Shown here in pieces: positions 18,257 through 27,330 of a stretch of DNA of 64,000 nt (positions within the stretch are counted from its first letter, which is position 1; each line of letters begins with the position of its first letter). The stretch is from JBHGBM01 sp041946965 (GTDB lineage: Bacteria; Acidobacteriota; Terriglobia; Bryobacterales; Bryobacteraceae), in NCBI GenBank assembly GCA_041946965.1, contig JBHGBM010000042.1:29066-93065 (forward strand), written 5' to 3'. The notes under the pieces are model-generated. The model searched no databases. It worked only from the letters and a program-made list of their open reading frames with translations, and was not told the DNA's origin. The position numbers were made by a program, and so were the translations under genes.

Positions 18257-19372
18257 TTACGCCCGCGCCGCCTGCGCCCGCACGAGCGCTTCGGCCACCG
18301 CCTCGGCCATGTCGGTGGTGGCCGCGCTGCCGCCCAGGTCGTACGTGCGCACGCGCCCTGCGGCGATCACTTCCGCCACCGCCGCTTGAATCGCCAGCGC
18401 CCGCGCGCTTTCCCCGAGCCAGTCGAGCATCATGCCGGCGGCCAGAATCGCCGCCAGCGGATTCACTTTGTTCGCCCCGGCATACTTGGGCGCCGAGCCG
18501 TGCGTGGGCTCGAACACCGCGTAGCTCTCGCCGATATTGCCGCTGTAGGCGAACCCCATCCCGCCCACGAGCTGCGCGCACAAATCGGATAGGATGTCTC
18601 CGAAAAGATTGGTGGTGACGATCACGTCGTAGTTGGCCGGATTCTTCAGCAGCCACATGCACATGGCGTCCACGTTCGCCTCTTCGTAGGCGATTTGCGG
18701 GAACTCGGCCGCCACCTCGGCCGCGGCCTCCAGAAACACACCGCAGGTGGCGCGCAGCACGTTGGCCTTGTGCACCGCGGTGACCTTGCGGCGTCCGTTC
18801 TTCACCGCGTACTCAAAGGCCGCGCGCACGATGCGGCGCGACGCCGCGCGGGTGACGCTGCGTATGGAAATGGCCGCGTCGCGCGGGATGCGATCCATGC
18901 CCTTTTGCCGGTAGAAGACCTCCGGCGCGCGGGGGAACTCCACTCCGATGTACATGCCCTCGGTGTTCTCGCGGAACACCACGATGTCGATCCCCTCGCG
19001 GTAGTTCAGCGGGTTGCCGGGGAACGCGCGGCAAGGCCGCAGGCAGGTGTAGAGGTCCAGCACCTGCCGCATGCGCACGATGGGGCTGCGATAGATGAGC
19101 CCGCGCTCGCGAAGCTCCGGCGCCAGCTCGCGCGCGGCCGCCGCGGCGGGCTTCGACGTGATGGCCCCGAACAGCGCACAATCGGAGAAGCTCAGCAGCT
19201 CGAGCGTGCGCTCGGGCAGCGCGTCGCCCTCCTTCTTCCAGAACTCCCAGCCGATGTCTCCGTGAACGTATTCGGCTTCGAAGCCCGCGGCGTCCAGCAC
19301 GGTGCGCGCGGCTCCGCACACCTCCGGCCCGATGCCGTCGCCGGGCAGCCACGCGATCCGGTGTTTTCGCAT
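18257..19372 (-). CDS. Isocitrate/isopropylmalate dehydrogenase family protein
   Basis: A 371-residue member of the metal-dependent beta-decarboxylating dehydrogenases. Visible are the LPGDGIGPEV opening, RENTEGMYIGVE, KANVLR, the DAMCMWL region, TTNLFGDILSDL and the EPTHGSAPKYAGANKVNP nucleotide-binding loop. These residues indicate NAD-type cofactor use with isocitrate-, homoisocitrate- or 3-isopropylmalate-like substrate; the exact substrate is not readable. It ends a tight minus-strand operon and its start overlaps the small aconitase-type subunit gene (TAATG). With those genes it could oxidise the isomerised hydroxy-acid. Confidence 0.85.
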   Translation of the reverse strand: MRKHRIAWLPGDGIGPEVCGAARTVLDAAGFEAEYVHGDIGWEFWKKEGDALPERTLELLSFSDCALFGAITSKPAAAAARELAPELRERGLIYRSPIVRMRQVLDLYTCLRPCRAFPGNPLNYREGIDIVVFRENTEGMYIGVEFPRAPEVFYRQKGMDRIPRDAAISIRSVTRAASRRIVRAAFEYAVKNGRRKVTAVHKANVLRATCGVFLEAAAEVAAEFPQIAYEEANVDAMCMWLLKNPANYDVIVTTNLFGDILSDLCAQLVGGMGFAYSGNIGESYAVFEPTHGSAPKYAGANKVNPLAAILAAGMMLDWLGESARALAIQAAVAEVIAAGRVRTYDLGGSAATTDMAEAVAEALVRAQAARA

Positions 19373-19890
19373 TAGCGCTCCCCCTGCACCGCGGCGTATT
19401 TTGTTTTCAGATAGGGGATCAGGCCGCCGGCGCGGATCAACTCTACCGCGCGCGCGTCGAGCGGCGCGGCCTGGAACGTCCGGCCGCTGGTGAGGTCGCG
19501 AATGACGCCCGCGCCCACGTCGATTTCCAGCTCGTCGCCCGGCTCCACGCCGGCGGCCGCCTCGGGCGCCACCAGCACGGGCAGCCCCAGGTTGATCGAA
19601 TTGCGGTAGAAGATGCGGGCGAACGAGCCCGCGATCACCGCCCCCACGCCGGCGAACTTCACCGCGGCGGTGGCCTGCTCGCGGCTCGAGCCGCAGCCGA
19701 AATTCCGGCCGCCCACCAGAAAATCCCCCGGCCGTATGGTCCCGCGCAGCCCGGGGTGCGCCAGCTCGAACAGGTGCTCCGCGGTCTTCTCGCGGTCCGT
19801 GATGTTGAGGTAGCGCCCGGGGTAGATCACGTCCGTGTCCACGTTATCTCCCAGTCTCGCCGCCACCCTGCCCCGCAACACCGTCGTCAT
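19372..19890 (-). CDS. Aconitase-type hydratase small subunit (LeuD-like)
   Basis: 172 residues. MTTVLRGRVAARLGDNVDTD opens the swivel domain, followed by VIYPGRYL, RPGDFLVGGRNFGCGSSREQA and SFARIFYRNSINLGLPVL, which are the LeuD/homoaconitase small-subunit hallmarks. Its ATG overlaps the stop of the large-subunit gene by 4 bp (ATGA), so both should be made in equal amounts. The loop YPGRYLN is closer to the LeuCD2/homoaconitase subgroup than to classical LeuD. Confidence 0.9.
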   Translation of the reverse strand: MTTVLRGRVAARLGDNVDTDVIYPGRYLNITDREKTAEHLFELAHPGLRGTIRPGDFLVGGRNFGCGSSREQATAAVKFAGVGAVIAGSFARIFYRNSINLGLPVLVAPEAAAGVEPGDELEIDVGAGVIRDLTSGRTFQAAPLDARAVELIRAGGLIPYLKTKYAAVQGER

Positions 19891-21149
19891 TTCATGACCT
19901 CCTTGGGATGGACCAGGCGTCCCGCGATGGCCGAAGCCGCCACCACCGCGGGCGAAGCCAGGTACACCTGCGAGTCCTTGCTCCCCATGCGCCCCAGGAA
20001 ATTGCGGTTGGTGCTGGAGACGCACACCTCGCCGGGCGCCAGAATCCCCTGGTGCACGCCCACGCACGGGCCGCAGCCCGAGGGGTTGATCATGGCGCCG
20101 GCGGCGACCAGCGTCTCGATGTAGCCGAGCCGGAGCGCTTCCATGAACACGCGCTGCGAAGCCGGAATAATCAGCAGGCGTGTGCGCGGGTGCACGCGCT
20201 TTCCCGCCACGATGTTGGCCGCGATCTCGATATCCTCCAGCCGCCCGTTGGTGCAGCTTCCCAGCACGGCCTGGTGGACCGGCACTTCGCCCGCCTGCGA
20301 GAGCGGCTTTACGTTGTCCACCGCGTGCGGGCAGGCCACCTGGGGCTCGGCGATTTCCGCCGCTTCGATGTGCATGGTGCGCTCGTAAGCCGCGTCCGGA
20401 TCGGGTGTCCACTTCGCGGCCTGCACGTTCCGCCTGGCGAGAAAAGCGGCCAGTTTGTCGTCCACGGGGGTGAAGGCGGCCTTCGCGCCCATTTCCATGG
20501 CCAGGTTCGCCAGCACCATCCGGGAAGAGACGGTCATGCGCCGGATGGCCGGCCCGTCGAATTCCACGGCGCGGTAATCGGCGCCATCGGCCCCCAGCTT
20601 TCCGATGATGTAAAGGATCAGGTCCTTGGCGGAGATCCATTTCAGGGCCCGCCCTCCCACTTCGATACGTATGGTGGAGGGAATCTTGAACCAGAGCCGC
20701 CCTTCGGTCCACACGCCCGCCATCTCGGTCGCCCCGATCCCGGCGGCCAGCGCGCCGAAAGCGCCATGCGTGGTGGTGTGGGAATCCGTGCCCACGACCA
20801 CCATGCCGGGCCGCACGTGCCCGTATTCGGCGAGCACCTGGTGGCAGATGCCGCCGCGGCCCACGTCGTAGAAATTGCGGATGCCCTGCGCGGCCACGAA
20901 CTCCCGGATGGCCTTGTGAGTGACGGCGGTGCGCTCGGATTCGGCCGGCACGCGGTGATCCAGGATGATCACGATGCGGTCCGGATTCCACACCCGGGAG
21001 ACCCCGATTTCGGCGAAGCTCTTGCGCACCAGGTCGGCGTTTTCGTGCGACATGGCGAGATCGATCTCCGCCACCACCACCTCATCGGGCTTCACCTGGG
21101 GGCGCCCCGAGGCGCGCGCCAGAATCTTCTCCGCCATCGTCATGGGCAT
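19887..21149 (-). CDS. Aconitase-type hydratase large subunit (LeuC-like, homoaconitase subgroup)
   Basis: A 420-residue iron-sulfur hydro-lyase subunit. The cluster ligands are visible: Cys in LGSCTNGRLED and the pair in NPSGCGPCVG. Other hallmarks are NFYDVGRGGICHQVL, VVVGTDSHTTTHGAFGALAAG and SSTNRNFLGRMGSKDSQVYL. It is shorter than classical LeuC (about 466) and of the length usual for the LeuC2/homoaconitase/dimethylmaleate-hydratase subgroup. Only 3 bp separate it from the upstream lyase gene. Substrate unknown. Confidence 0.9.
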   Translation of the reverse strand: MPMTMAEKILARASGRPQVKPDEVVVAEIDLAMSHENADLVRKSFAEIGVSRVWNPDRIVIILDHRVPAESERTAVTHKAIREFVAAQGIRNFYDVGRGGICHQVLAEYGHVRPGMVVVGTDSHTTTHGAFGALAAGIGATEMAGVWTEGRLWFKIPSTIRIEVGGRALKWISAKDLILYIIGKLGADGADYRAVEFDGPAIRRMTVSSRMVLANLAMEMGAKAAFTPVDDKLAAFLARRNVQAAKWTPDPDAAYERTMHIEAAEIAEPQVACPHAVDNVKPLSQAGEVPVHQAVLGSCTNGRLEDIEIAANIVAGKRVHPRTRLLIIPASQRVFMEALRLGYIETLVAAGAMINPSGCGPCVGVHQGILAPGEVCVSSTNRNFLGRMGSKDSQVYLASPAVVAASAIAGRLVHPKEVMK

Positions 21150-21152
21150 GAT

Positions 21153-22052
21153 TCACCTCCCGGCCGCCGCGCCGTACCGCCGCTCCAGCTCGCGATGTTC
21201 GTTGAGCCCCACGAACCCGGTGTATTCGGCGAAGCTCGAGAGCCATTCGGTCTGGCCTTCCAGCAGCCCCGTGGGGGACGCTTTGAGCGCTGTGAAAAAC
21301 CGCGTCATGGCGCGATGCGCCACCATGATGGACGCCACAGGAATGCTCACCCGCGCCACCCCCAGGCGCGCCAGTTCGGGGATGGGAACGAGTTCGGTCT
21401 TCACCCCCGTCACCGCGTCCATCAGGTTCACCGAGAGCAGGCCGCGGATCTCGCGCACCGCGCGTTCTATGTCCGCCCGCGTACCGATGCCGTCCAGGAA
21501 AACCAGGTCGGCGCCCGATTCCAGGTACAGGTTGGCGCGGCGTATAGCTTCATCCAAACCGTGAACGGCGTAGGAATCCGTGCGCGCGTTGATTACCAGT
21601 TTTGAGCCGGCGGCGTCGCGCGCGTCCGCCATGGCGCGCACCTTGCCCGCCATCTCCCCGGCGGGGATCACCTGCTTGCCTTCCATGTGCCCGCAGCGCT
21701 TGGGAAATACCTGGTCTTCGATGTTCACCCCCGCCGCCCCCATGTCAATCAGCCGGCGGGTGATGTCCGCGGCGTTGATGGCGTTGCCGCCGCCGGTGTC
21801 GATATCGGCCATCACCGGGATCCCGACCGCCCGCACGATGTTCCAGGTGTGGTCGAGGATGTCTTTCATTTCGACCAGCCCCACGTCGGGCTTGCCCAGC
21901 AGGCTGCCCGCCAGGCCGAAGCCGCTCACCTGCAAGGCCTCGAAACCGGCGGCCTCGATCACGCGCGCGCTCAGCGCGTCGTGGCAGCCGGGCGCCACCA
22001 GGGCGCTGCGCCGCGCCAGTTTTTCCCGCAGCACCGCGGCTCGTTCGATCAT
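21153..22052 (-). CDS. Isocitrate lyase/PEP mutase superfamily C-C lyase
   Basis: A 299-residue TIM barrel of the ICL/PEPM superfamily, which contains methylisocitrate lyase, 2,3-dimethylmalate lyase, oxaloacetate hydrolase and phosphonate enzymes. The metal site Asp-x-Asp is in MADIDTGGGNA; the active-site loop is EDQVFPKRCGHMEGK with the Cys conserved in lyases of this family. INARTDSYAVHGLDEAI and LVFLDGI follow as expected. It heads an operon with an aconitase-type hydratase and a decarboxylating dehydrogenase. In nicotinate-fermenting Eubacterium, dimethylmalate lyase works with a related two-subunit hydratase, so a similar substituted-malate route is possible here; that is inference. 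Confidence 0.87.
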   Translation of the reverse strand: MIERAAVLREKLARRSALVAPGCHDALSARVIEAAGFEALQVSGFGLAGSLLGKPDVGLVEMKDILDHTWNIVRAVGIPVMADIDTGGGNAINAADITRRLIDMGAAGVNIEDQVFPKRCGHMEGKQVIPAGEMAGKVRAMADARDAAGSKLVINARTDSYAVHGLDEAIRRANLYLESGADLVFLDGIGTRADIERAVREIRGLLSVNLMDAVTGVKTELVPIPELARLGVARVSIPVASIMVAHRAMTRFFTALKASPTGLLEGQTEWLSSFAEYTGFVGLNEHRELERRYGAAAGR

Positions 22053-22127
22053 CGGGATTCCTCCGCCCGTCTAGCATACACCCGGTTGTTGCGAGCGCAA
22101 ACCGTGTTATGTTGAGCTACTCTTCCA

Positions 22128-23390
22128 ATGCGAGCGACTTTCGCCCTGGCCCTGGCGTGCGGCGCCGCGCTCTGTGCCCAACCCCCCGCGGTAGAGTGGG
22201 GCTTCGAGCAGCGGGTCCGTAATGAGAACTGGAACAACCTGCTCGACTTCAACGATGGCGCCGATGACCAGCGGGTCCAGGTGCGCTACCGTACCAGGCT
22301 CTGGATGAACCTGCCCGTGGCGGAGACCGTCGACATCAACATCGGGCTGAACCAGGAAACCAACCAGATTATTCTGAAGCGCGCTCCCTACCGCATGGAC
22401 GAGGTGGTGTTTGAGAGCGCCTACGTGGATTTCAAGAAAGTGTTCGTCAAGGGCCTTTCGCTGCGCGTGGGACGCCAGAACCTCATCAGGGGGGAGGGCT
22501 TCCTTATGCTGGAAGGCAACCCCTACGACGGCTCGCGCTCCATTTACTTCAATGCCGCCGACCTCGCCTATTCGTGGAAGAAATCCAAGCTCGAGCTCCT
22601 GGCGATTTCAGACCCGGTTAAGGACCGTTACTTCCCCCGCTTCAACAACCGCTCCAAGCCCCTCGTCGAGTGGAACGAGCGCGCCCTGGGGCTGTACTAC
22701 ACCGACAAGAACCGCGCGCGGCTGCCCTTCGAGGCTTACTACTTCTACAAGAAGGAAACCGGCGACACGCGGCCGGCTTCCAACATCCAGTACCAGCCCG
22801 ACCGGCGCCTCCATACGGCGGGCGCCCGCGCGGTGCGCGAGTTGACCCCGCGCCTGAGCCTGACCGCCGAGTGGGCGGGCCAATGGGGACGGCAGCACGG
22901 CGGCAAAGACCTCGCGGGATGGGGCGGCTACACCTACCTGAAGCGCACCTTCGCGGGACCCTGCAAGCCCTACCTGCTGGGAGGCTGGTGGGGCTTTTCC
23001 AAGGAGTGGGATCCACTTTTCGGCCGCTGGCCCAAGTGGAGCGAACTCTACATTTACACGCAGTGGAAGGAGAAGGGCGTCGCCTACTGGACCAACACCG
23101 GCATGTGGCAGGGCGAAGCGGGCGCCACATGGAAATCGCTGGGCGGCCGCCTGACTTACTACCACATGAGCGCGTTCCAGCCCTTTCCCGGCAGCCCCGC
23201 GCTGTACGGCAACGGGCTGTTTCGCGGTAACCACTACCAGGCGCGGCTGGACGCCGCCGCGGGCAAACACTGGAAAGGCCATGTGCTTTGGGAGCACCAC
23301 CTGCCCGGAGATTTCTACGCGCACCGCGACAATGCCTACTTCCTGCGGTTTGAGGTCATCTTCCTGCTGACGGGCAAAGCCAGCCTATAG
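22128..23390 (+). CDS. Outer-membrane porin, alginate-export-like beta-barrel
   Basis: A 420-residue protein with signal peptide MRATFALALACGAALCAQ, followed by alternating hydrophobic/polar strands characteristic of a beta-barrel of the alginate_exp type (for example RVQVRYRTRLWMNLPVAE, FKKVFVKGLSLRVGRQNLI, YHMSAFQPFPGS). It ends in RFEVIFLLTGKASL. It probably forms an outer-membrane channel for sugar or uronate-type solutes. Divergent from the hydratase operon; 75 bp between the starts, with no clear promoter seen. Confidence 0.75.
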   Translation: MRATFALALACGAALCAQPPAVEWGFEQRVRNENWNNLLDFNDGADDQRVQVRYRTRLWMNLPVAETVDINIGLNQETNQIILKRAPYRMDEVVFESAYVDFKKVFVKGLSLRVGRQNLIRGEGFLMLEGNPYDGSRSIYFNAADLAYSWKKSKLELLAISDPVKDRYFPRFNNRSKPLVEWNERALGLYYTDKNRARLPFEAYYFYKKETGDTRPASNIQYQPDRRLHTAGARAVRELTPRLSLTAEWAGQWGRQHGGKDLAGWGGYTYLKRTFAGPCKPYLLGGWWGFSKEWDPLFGRWPKWSELYIYTQWKEKGVAYWTNTGMWQGEAGATWKSLGGRLTYYHMSAFQPFPGSPALYGNGLFRGNHYQARLDAAAGKHWKGHVLWEHHLPGDFYAHRDNAYFLRFEVIFLLTGKASL

Positions 23391-24155
23391 GCCGCGCCAG
23401 CACGGCGTGCGCTTTTCGAGAAAAGCCGCGATGCCCTCCTGCGCATCCGCCGCCAGCGCGTTCATGGACATGACTTCCTTGGCGTAGGCGTACGCCTTGG
23501 ACTGGTCCAGGTCGATCTGGGCGTAGAATGCCTGCTTGCCGAGCGCGACGGTGAACGGGCTCGCCGCGGCGATGCGCCCGGCCAGCGCGCGCGTGGAGCT
23601 TTCAAGCTCCGCCGGCGGGGTCACCTGGTTGACCAGCCCCCAATCGGCGGCGGTGCGGGCGTCGATCGTCTCGCCGGTGAGCAGCATCTGGAGCGCGCGC
23701 CTGCGCCCGACGGCGCGCGTGAGCGCCACCATCGGAGTGGTGCAGAACAGCCCGATCTTCACGCCGGGAGTGCCGAAACGGGCCTCCTCCGAAGCCACCG
23801 CCAAGTCGCAGGACGCCACCAACTGGCATCCCGCCGCCGTGGCCACGCCCTGCACCTGCGCGATCACCGGCTGCGGAATGGCCTGGATCTTCAGCATCAG
23901 CCCGGTGCACACGTCGAACAGCCGGCGGTACTCGTTGATATTGCGCCCGGGCATTTCGGAGAGATCGTGCCCGGAAGAAAACACCGTCCCCGCCGCGGCC
24001 AGGATCACCGCCCGGATTTCGCCGTCGCGGCCGGTCTCCTCCAGCCGTCCGATCAGCTCCAGCATCAACTCCAGCGACAGCGCGTTGCGCCGCGCCGGGC
24101 GGTTCAACGTGAGAACCGCTACATTCCCCTCGCGAGACACCAGAACATTGCTCAT
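23385..24155 (-). CDS. Enoyl-CoA hydratase/isomerase family protein
   Basis: A crotonase-fold enzyme of 256 residues (start MSNVLVSREGN at 24155; ATG 24164 also possible). It shows LNRPARRNALS, the oxyanion-hole segment SSGHDLSEM, and AGCQLVASCDLAVASEEARFGTPGVKIGLF with the second hydrogen-bond donor. One of the usual catalytic glutamates is not evident at the EARFGTPGVKIGLF position (family: PE..LGL.PG or similar), so it may act as an isomerase or hydratase with altered chemistry. Substrate is unknown. It stands alone, convergent with the porin by a 6-bp overlap. Confidence 0.85.
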   Translation of the reverse strand: MSNVLVSREGNVAVLTLNRPARRNALSLELMLELIGRLEETGRDGEIRAVILAAAGTVFSSGHDLSEMPGRNINEYRRLFDVCTGLMLKIQAIPQPVIAQVQGVATAAGCQLVASCDLAVASEEARFGTPGVKIGLFCTTPMVALTRAVGRRRALQMLLTGETIDARTAADWGLVNQVTPPAELESSTRALAGRIAAASPFTVALGKQAFYAQIDLDQSKAYAYAKEVMSMNALAADAQEGIAAFLEKRTPCWRGL

Positions 24156-24230
24156 GGCCCGCATTGTAGCGGGTAAAGAGGCATCTGTGGCCCTAATTGA
24201 ACCTCCGCCCACCGTGCGATAATCCCCAAC

Positions 24231-25649
24231 ATGTTCCCGGCCTGGGACCAAGCCCCGCTTCCGGAGCCGCCCGCCATGACGCGGCGCTGGAGCGCGCTGC
24301 TCGGTCCGGGGTTGCTCATGCTCGGCGCCAATATCGGCGGCGGCGAGTGGCTCTTCGGCCCTCTGGTCACCGCGCAATACGGCGGCCGCGTAATGTGGCT
24401 TGCCACGCTCGCCATCCTGATGCAGGTTTTCTACAACCTCGGGGTCATGCGCTACGCCCTGTGGTGCGGCGAGCCGGTATTTGTGGGCTTCTTCCGCACG
24501 CGTCCCGGGCCGCTGTTCTGGGCCGCGTTCTATACGCTCATCGACCTCGGCGGCATCTGGCCGTACCTGGCGTCGAACGCCGCCGTGCCCCTGGCCGCGG
24601 TCATCCTCGGCCGACTGCCCGGCGATGCCGACGCCGTGCTGGTGCGGAATCTGGGATACGTCATCTTCCTCGCCGCCTTCGCGCCGCTGGTGTTCGGCGG
24701 CAAGATTTACAACGCGCTGGAGCGCGTCATGGCCGTCAAGCTGGCGCTCGTGCTCGCCTATCTCGGCTTCCTCGCGGTGGTGTGGGTGGGATGGCAGACC
24801 CGGTGGGAAATCCTCACCGGCCTGTTTCGTTTCGGGGCGCTGCCCGAAGGCGATTTCAGTTGGGCCATGCTCGCCGCTTTCGCCGCGGTGGCCGGCGCCG
24901 GCGGGCTGACCAACTCGCATTTCTCCAATTACGCGCGCGATAAAGGCTGGGGCATGGGCGCGCAGGTAGGCGCCATTCCGAGCGCGGTGGGAGGCCGCGA
25001 GATCGCCCTCTCCCACACCGGCAAGGTGTTCGCGCTCACGCCCGAAAACGCGGCCCGCTGGCGCGGCTGGCTGCGCCACATTCGCCGCGACCAGTTGCTG
25101 CTGTGGGCGCCGGGATGCGTGCTCGGCATGGCGCTGCCCGCCATGGTGTCGTACCAGTTTCTGCGCGGCGTGCGCGATGTCAGCGGGCACGCCGTTGCCG
25201 CCATGACCGCGCAGGGCATCGCCTCGGCCCACGGGCCGCTGTTCTGGCACCTCACGCTCTTGTGCGGTTTCGCCATCCTCGCGCCCACGCAGGTCTCCAA
25301 CCTCGACGGCATCTCGCGCCGCTGGACGGACGTGATCTGGATGGGCGTCCCCGCTCTCCGCCGCCTGAAGGGCAATCGCGTGAAGTGGGTGTACTACGGC
25401 ATTCTCGCGGTCTACGGCGTGTGGGGACTGATCGCGCTCCGGCTCACGCCCAACCCCCTGTTCCTGGCGATTGCCAGCGGGGTCGCCATGAATTTCGCTC
25501 TGGGCTTCTCGGCGCTGCACACGCTCTACGTGCTGACCCGCCTGCTTCCGGCGCCGCTGCGCCCGGGCTGGGTGATGCGCGCGGGCCTGCTCGGCTGCGC
25601 CGTGTTCTACATCGGGATCTCGGCCATCGCGCTCAGCGCGCGGCTTTAG
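24231..25649 (+). CDS. NRAMP-related membrane transporter lacking the canonical metal motif
   Basis: A 472-residue inner-membrane protein resembling the NRAMP/APC superfamily. The first membrane helix begins LLGPGLLMLGANIGGGEWLFGPLV where true NRAMP proteins have DPGN, and TM6 does not show the MPH motif; there is SHFSNYARDKGWGMGA around residue 233. The gene therefore probably transports something other than Mn/Fe, or uses different ligands. At least ten hydrophobic stretches are visible. It is convergent with the following TPP-enzyme gene, overlapping its 3' end by 17 bp. Confidence 0.7.
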   Translation: MFPAWDQAPLPEPPAMTRRWSALLGPGLLMLGANIGGGEWLFGPLVTAQYGGRVMWLATLAILMQVFYNLGVMRYALWCGEPVFVGFFRTRPGPLFWAAFYTLIDLGGIWPYLASNAAVPLAAVILGRLPGDADAVLVRNLGYVIFLAAFAPLVFGGKIYNALERVMAVKLALVLAYLGFLAVVWVGWQTRWEILTGLFRFGALPEGDFSWAMLAAFAAVAGAGGLTNSHFSNYARDKGWGMGAQVGAIPSAVGGREIALSHTGKVFALTPENAARWRGWLRHIRRDQLLLWAPGCVLGMALPAMVSYQFLRGVRDVSGHAVAAMTAQGIASAHGPLFWHLTLLCGFAILAPTQVSNLDGISRRWTDVIWMGVPALRRLKGNRVKWVYYGILAVYGVWGLIALRLTPNPLFLAIASGVAMNFALGFSALHTLYVLTRLLPAPLRPGWVMRAGLLGCAVFYIGISAIALSARL

Positions 25650-27291
25650 CCTTCCCCGCCAGGTTCCATTCCGTGAACGGCGATCGCACCCCGCGGATGC
25701 GCGCATTGATGAGATACGGCGCGCCCGCGGCGAAGGCGCGCTCCACGGCTGGCCGCACCTCCTCCACGCGCTCCACGGTTTCGCCGCCGCCGCCCAGGGC
25801 CTGCATGACCAGGTCGTAGCGGGTCTCGCGCAGTTCGCACCCTACCGTGCTCCCGCCGAGGGCCGCCGATTGCAGCTCCCGCTCCAGCCCCCAGCCGCCA
25901 TCGTTGCCCACGATGATGACGAACGGCAGCCTGTGCCGCACCGCCGTATCCAGTTCCGCGAGGTAGAACCCCAGCGAGCCGTCGCCCGTAATCAGCGCGA
26001 CCGGGCTCTCCGGGTACGCCAGCTTGAGCGCGATGGCGTTGGGCAGCGCCGAACCGATGGTGCCGAGCGGCCCGAGCCGCAGCCAGCCTCCCGGATGGCG
26101 CGCGGGCAGCATGGCGCGGCCCCAATGGGCGAAATCGCCGCCGTCCCACGAGTAGAGCGTCCCCGGCGGCAGCGCTTCCCTCAACTCCGCGTAGAGCGCG
26201 GCCGGATGCAGGGGCGTGCCGCGGTCGCACGCCGCCGCGGCCAGCCTGGTTTCCCACTCGCGGCGCAGCGCGCGCAGACGCTCCATCCATTTCGCGGCGG
26301 GAGGCCGCACTCTCCCGATCCCCGCCAGCGCCGCCTTCACGTCCCCGCAGACGGCGCACTCGAGCGTCCGGTTCAAGCCCAGTTCCTGCGGATGAATATC
26401 GATCTGTATGAATTTCGCCTCGGGCGGGAAGAGCCGCGCCCCGCCCAGCGCCAGCCGGAAATCGATGCGTTTCCCGATCACCAGGAACACGTCGGCTTCG
26501 CGGAACGCCTGCGCTGCCGCCCGGTTCAATGACGGGTCGGCGTAGCCCATCACCAGAGGATGGTCATCCGGCACCGCGCCCCGGGCCATCGTGATGGTGT
26601 AGAGGGGCAGCCCGGTGCGCTCGATGAAGGCGCGCAACTCCTGCTCGGCCCCGCCCCACCACACGCCGCTGCCCGCGATCGCCACCGGGCGCGCGGCTTC
26701 GCTCAGCAGCGCCGCGGCCCTCTCCAATTCACGCGGATCCGGATGCGGCGGCGCGGCGTCCATGGCGCGCGGCAGCGCGGCCGGGGCGGGCGCCTCTTGC
26801 TCGAAAATATCCACCGGGACGTTCAGGTGGACGGGGCCTTTGCGCCCCGCATTGGCCTCGGCCAGCGCCCGCGCCACGTAAAACGGGATCTGCGCGGCGT
26901 TGGGGGGCTCGCCCGCCCATTTGACCACAGGCCGCACCATGCCCGGCTGGTCGATGTCCTGAAAGGCCTGGCGCGCGGCGAGCTTGCTGGCGCGGGCGCC
27001 GCTCACGGCCACCAGCGGGCTCGCGGCCAGGTACGCGGTGGCGATGCCGGTGAGCGCGTTGGTGTGTCCGGGCCCTCCGGTCACCAGCGCCACCGCGGGC
27101 CGGCGTGTAATCCGCGCCCACGCGTCGGCCGCGTGCGTCACGCCGGACTCGTGCCGCATGTCGATCACCCGCAGTCCCGCCCGGGCGGCGGCTACGAGCA
27201 CCGCGTTCAAATGGTCGCCCACCAGCGTGAACACCCGGTCGATGCCCGCCTGGGAAATTGCATTCACGAACAATTCTGCGCCGCTTGGCAT
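25633..27291 (-). CDS. Thiamine-diphosphate-dependent enzyme, acetolactate-synthase-like
   Basis: A 552-residue member of the acetolactate synthase/oxalyl-CoA decarboxylase/benzoylformate decarboxylase family. The N-terminal pyrimidine domain has RHESGVTHAADAWARITRRP (catalytic Glu) and VTGGPGHTNALTGIATA; the central domain follows; the C-terminal domain has the TPP loop ITGDGSLGFYLAELDTA and IIVGNDGGWGLER. No regulatory small subunit gene is adjacent, so branched-chain biosynthesis is less likely than a catabolic 2-oxoacid decarboxylase or ligase. The divergent neighbour is galE. Confidence 0.82.
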   Translation of the reverse strand: MPSGAELFVNAISQAGIDRVFTLVGDHLNAVLVAAARAGLRVIDMRHESGVTHAADAWARITRRPAVALVTGGPGHTNALTGIATAYLAASPLVAVSGARASKLAARQAFQDIDQPGMVRPVVKWAGEPPNAAQIPFYVARALAEANAGRKGPVHLNVPVDIFEQEAPAPAALPRAMDAAPPHPDPRELERAAALLSEAARPVAIAGSGVWWGGAEQELRAFIERTGLPLYTITMARGAVPDDHPLVMGYADPSLNRAAAQAFREADVFLVIGKRIDFRLALGGARLFPPEAKFIQIDIHPQELGLNRTLECAVCGDVKAALAGIGRVRPPAAKWMERLRALRREWETRLAAAACDRGTPLHPAALYAELREALPPGTLYSWDGGDFAHWGRAMLPARHPGGWLRLGPLGTIGSALPNAIALKLAYPESPVALITGDGSLGFYLAELDTAVRHRLPFVIIVGNDGGWGLERELQSAALGGSTVGCELRETRYDLVMQALGGGGETVERVEEVRPAVERAFAAGAPYLINARIRGVRSPFTEWNLAGKAKAAR

Positions 27292-27315
27292 GTCGAGATG
27301 CCATCCTACTACAAT
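27285..27315 (+). promoter_or_regulatory. Candidate galE promoter with overlapping dyad
   Basis: TTGGCA at 27285-27290 resembles a -35 box and TACAAT at 27310-27315 a -10 box; the 19-bp spacer is long. A perfect dyad TGGCAT-N6-ATGCCA at 27286-27303 overlaps the -35 box and the ATG of the divergent TPP gene, so one regulator could affect both genes. Pattern match only. Confidence 0.35.
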
Positions 27316-27330
27316 TCATAGAGAGGTCTC

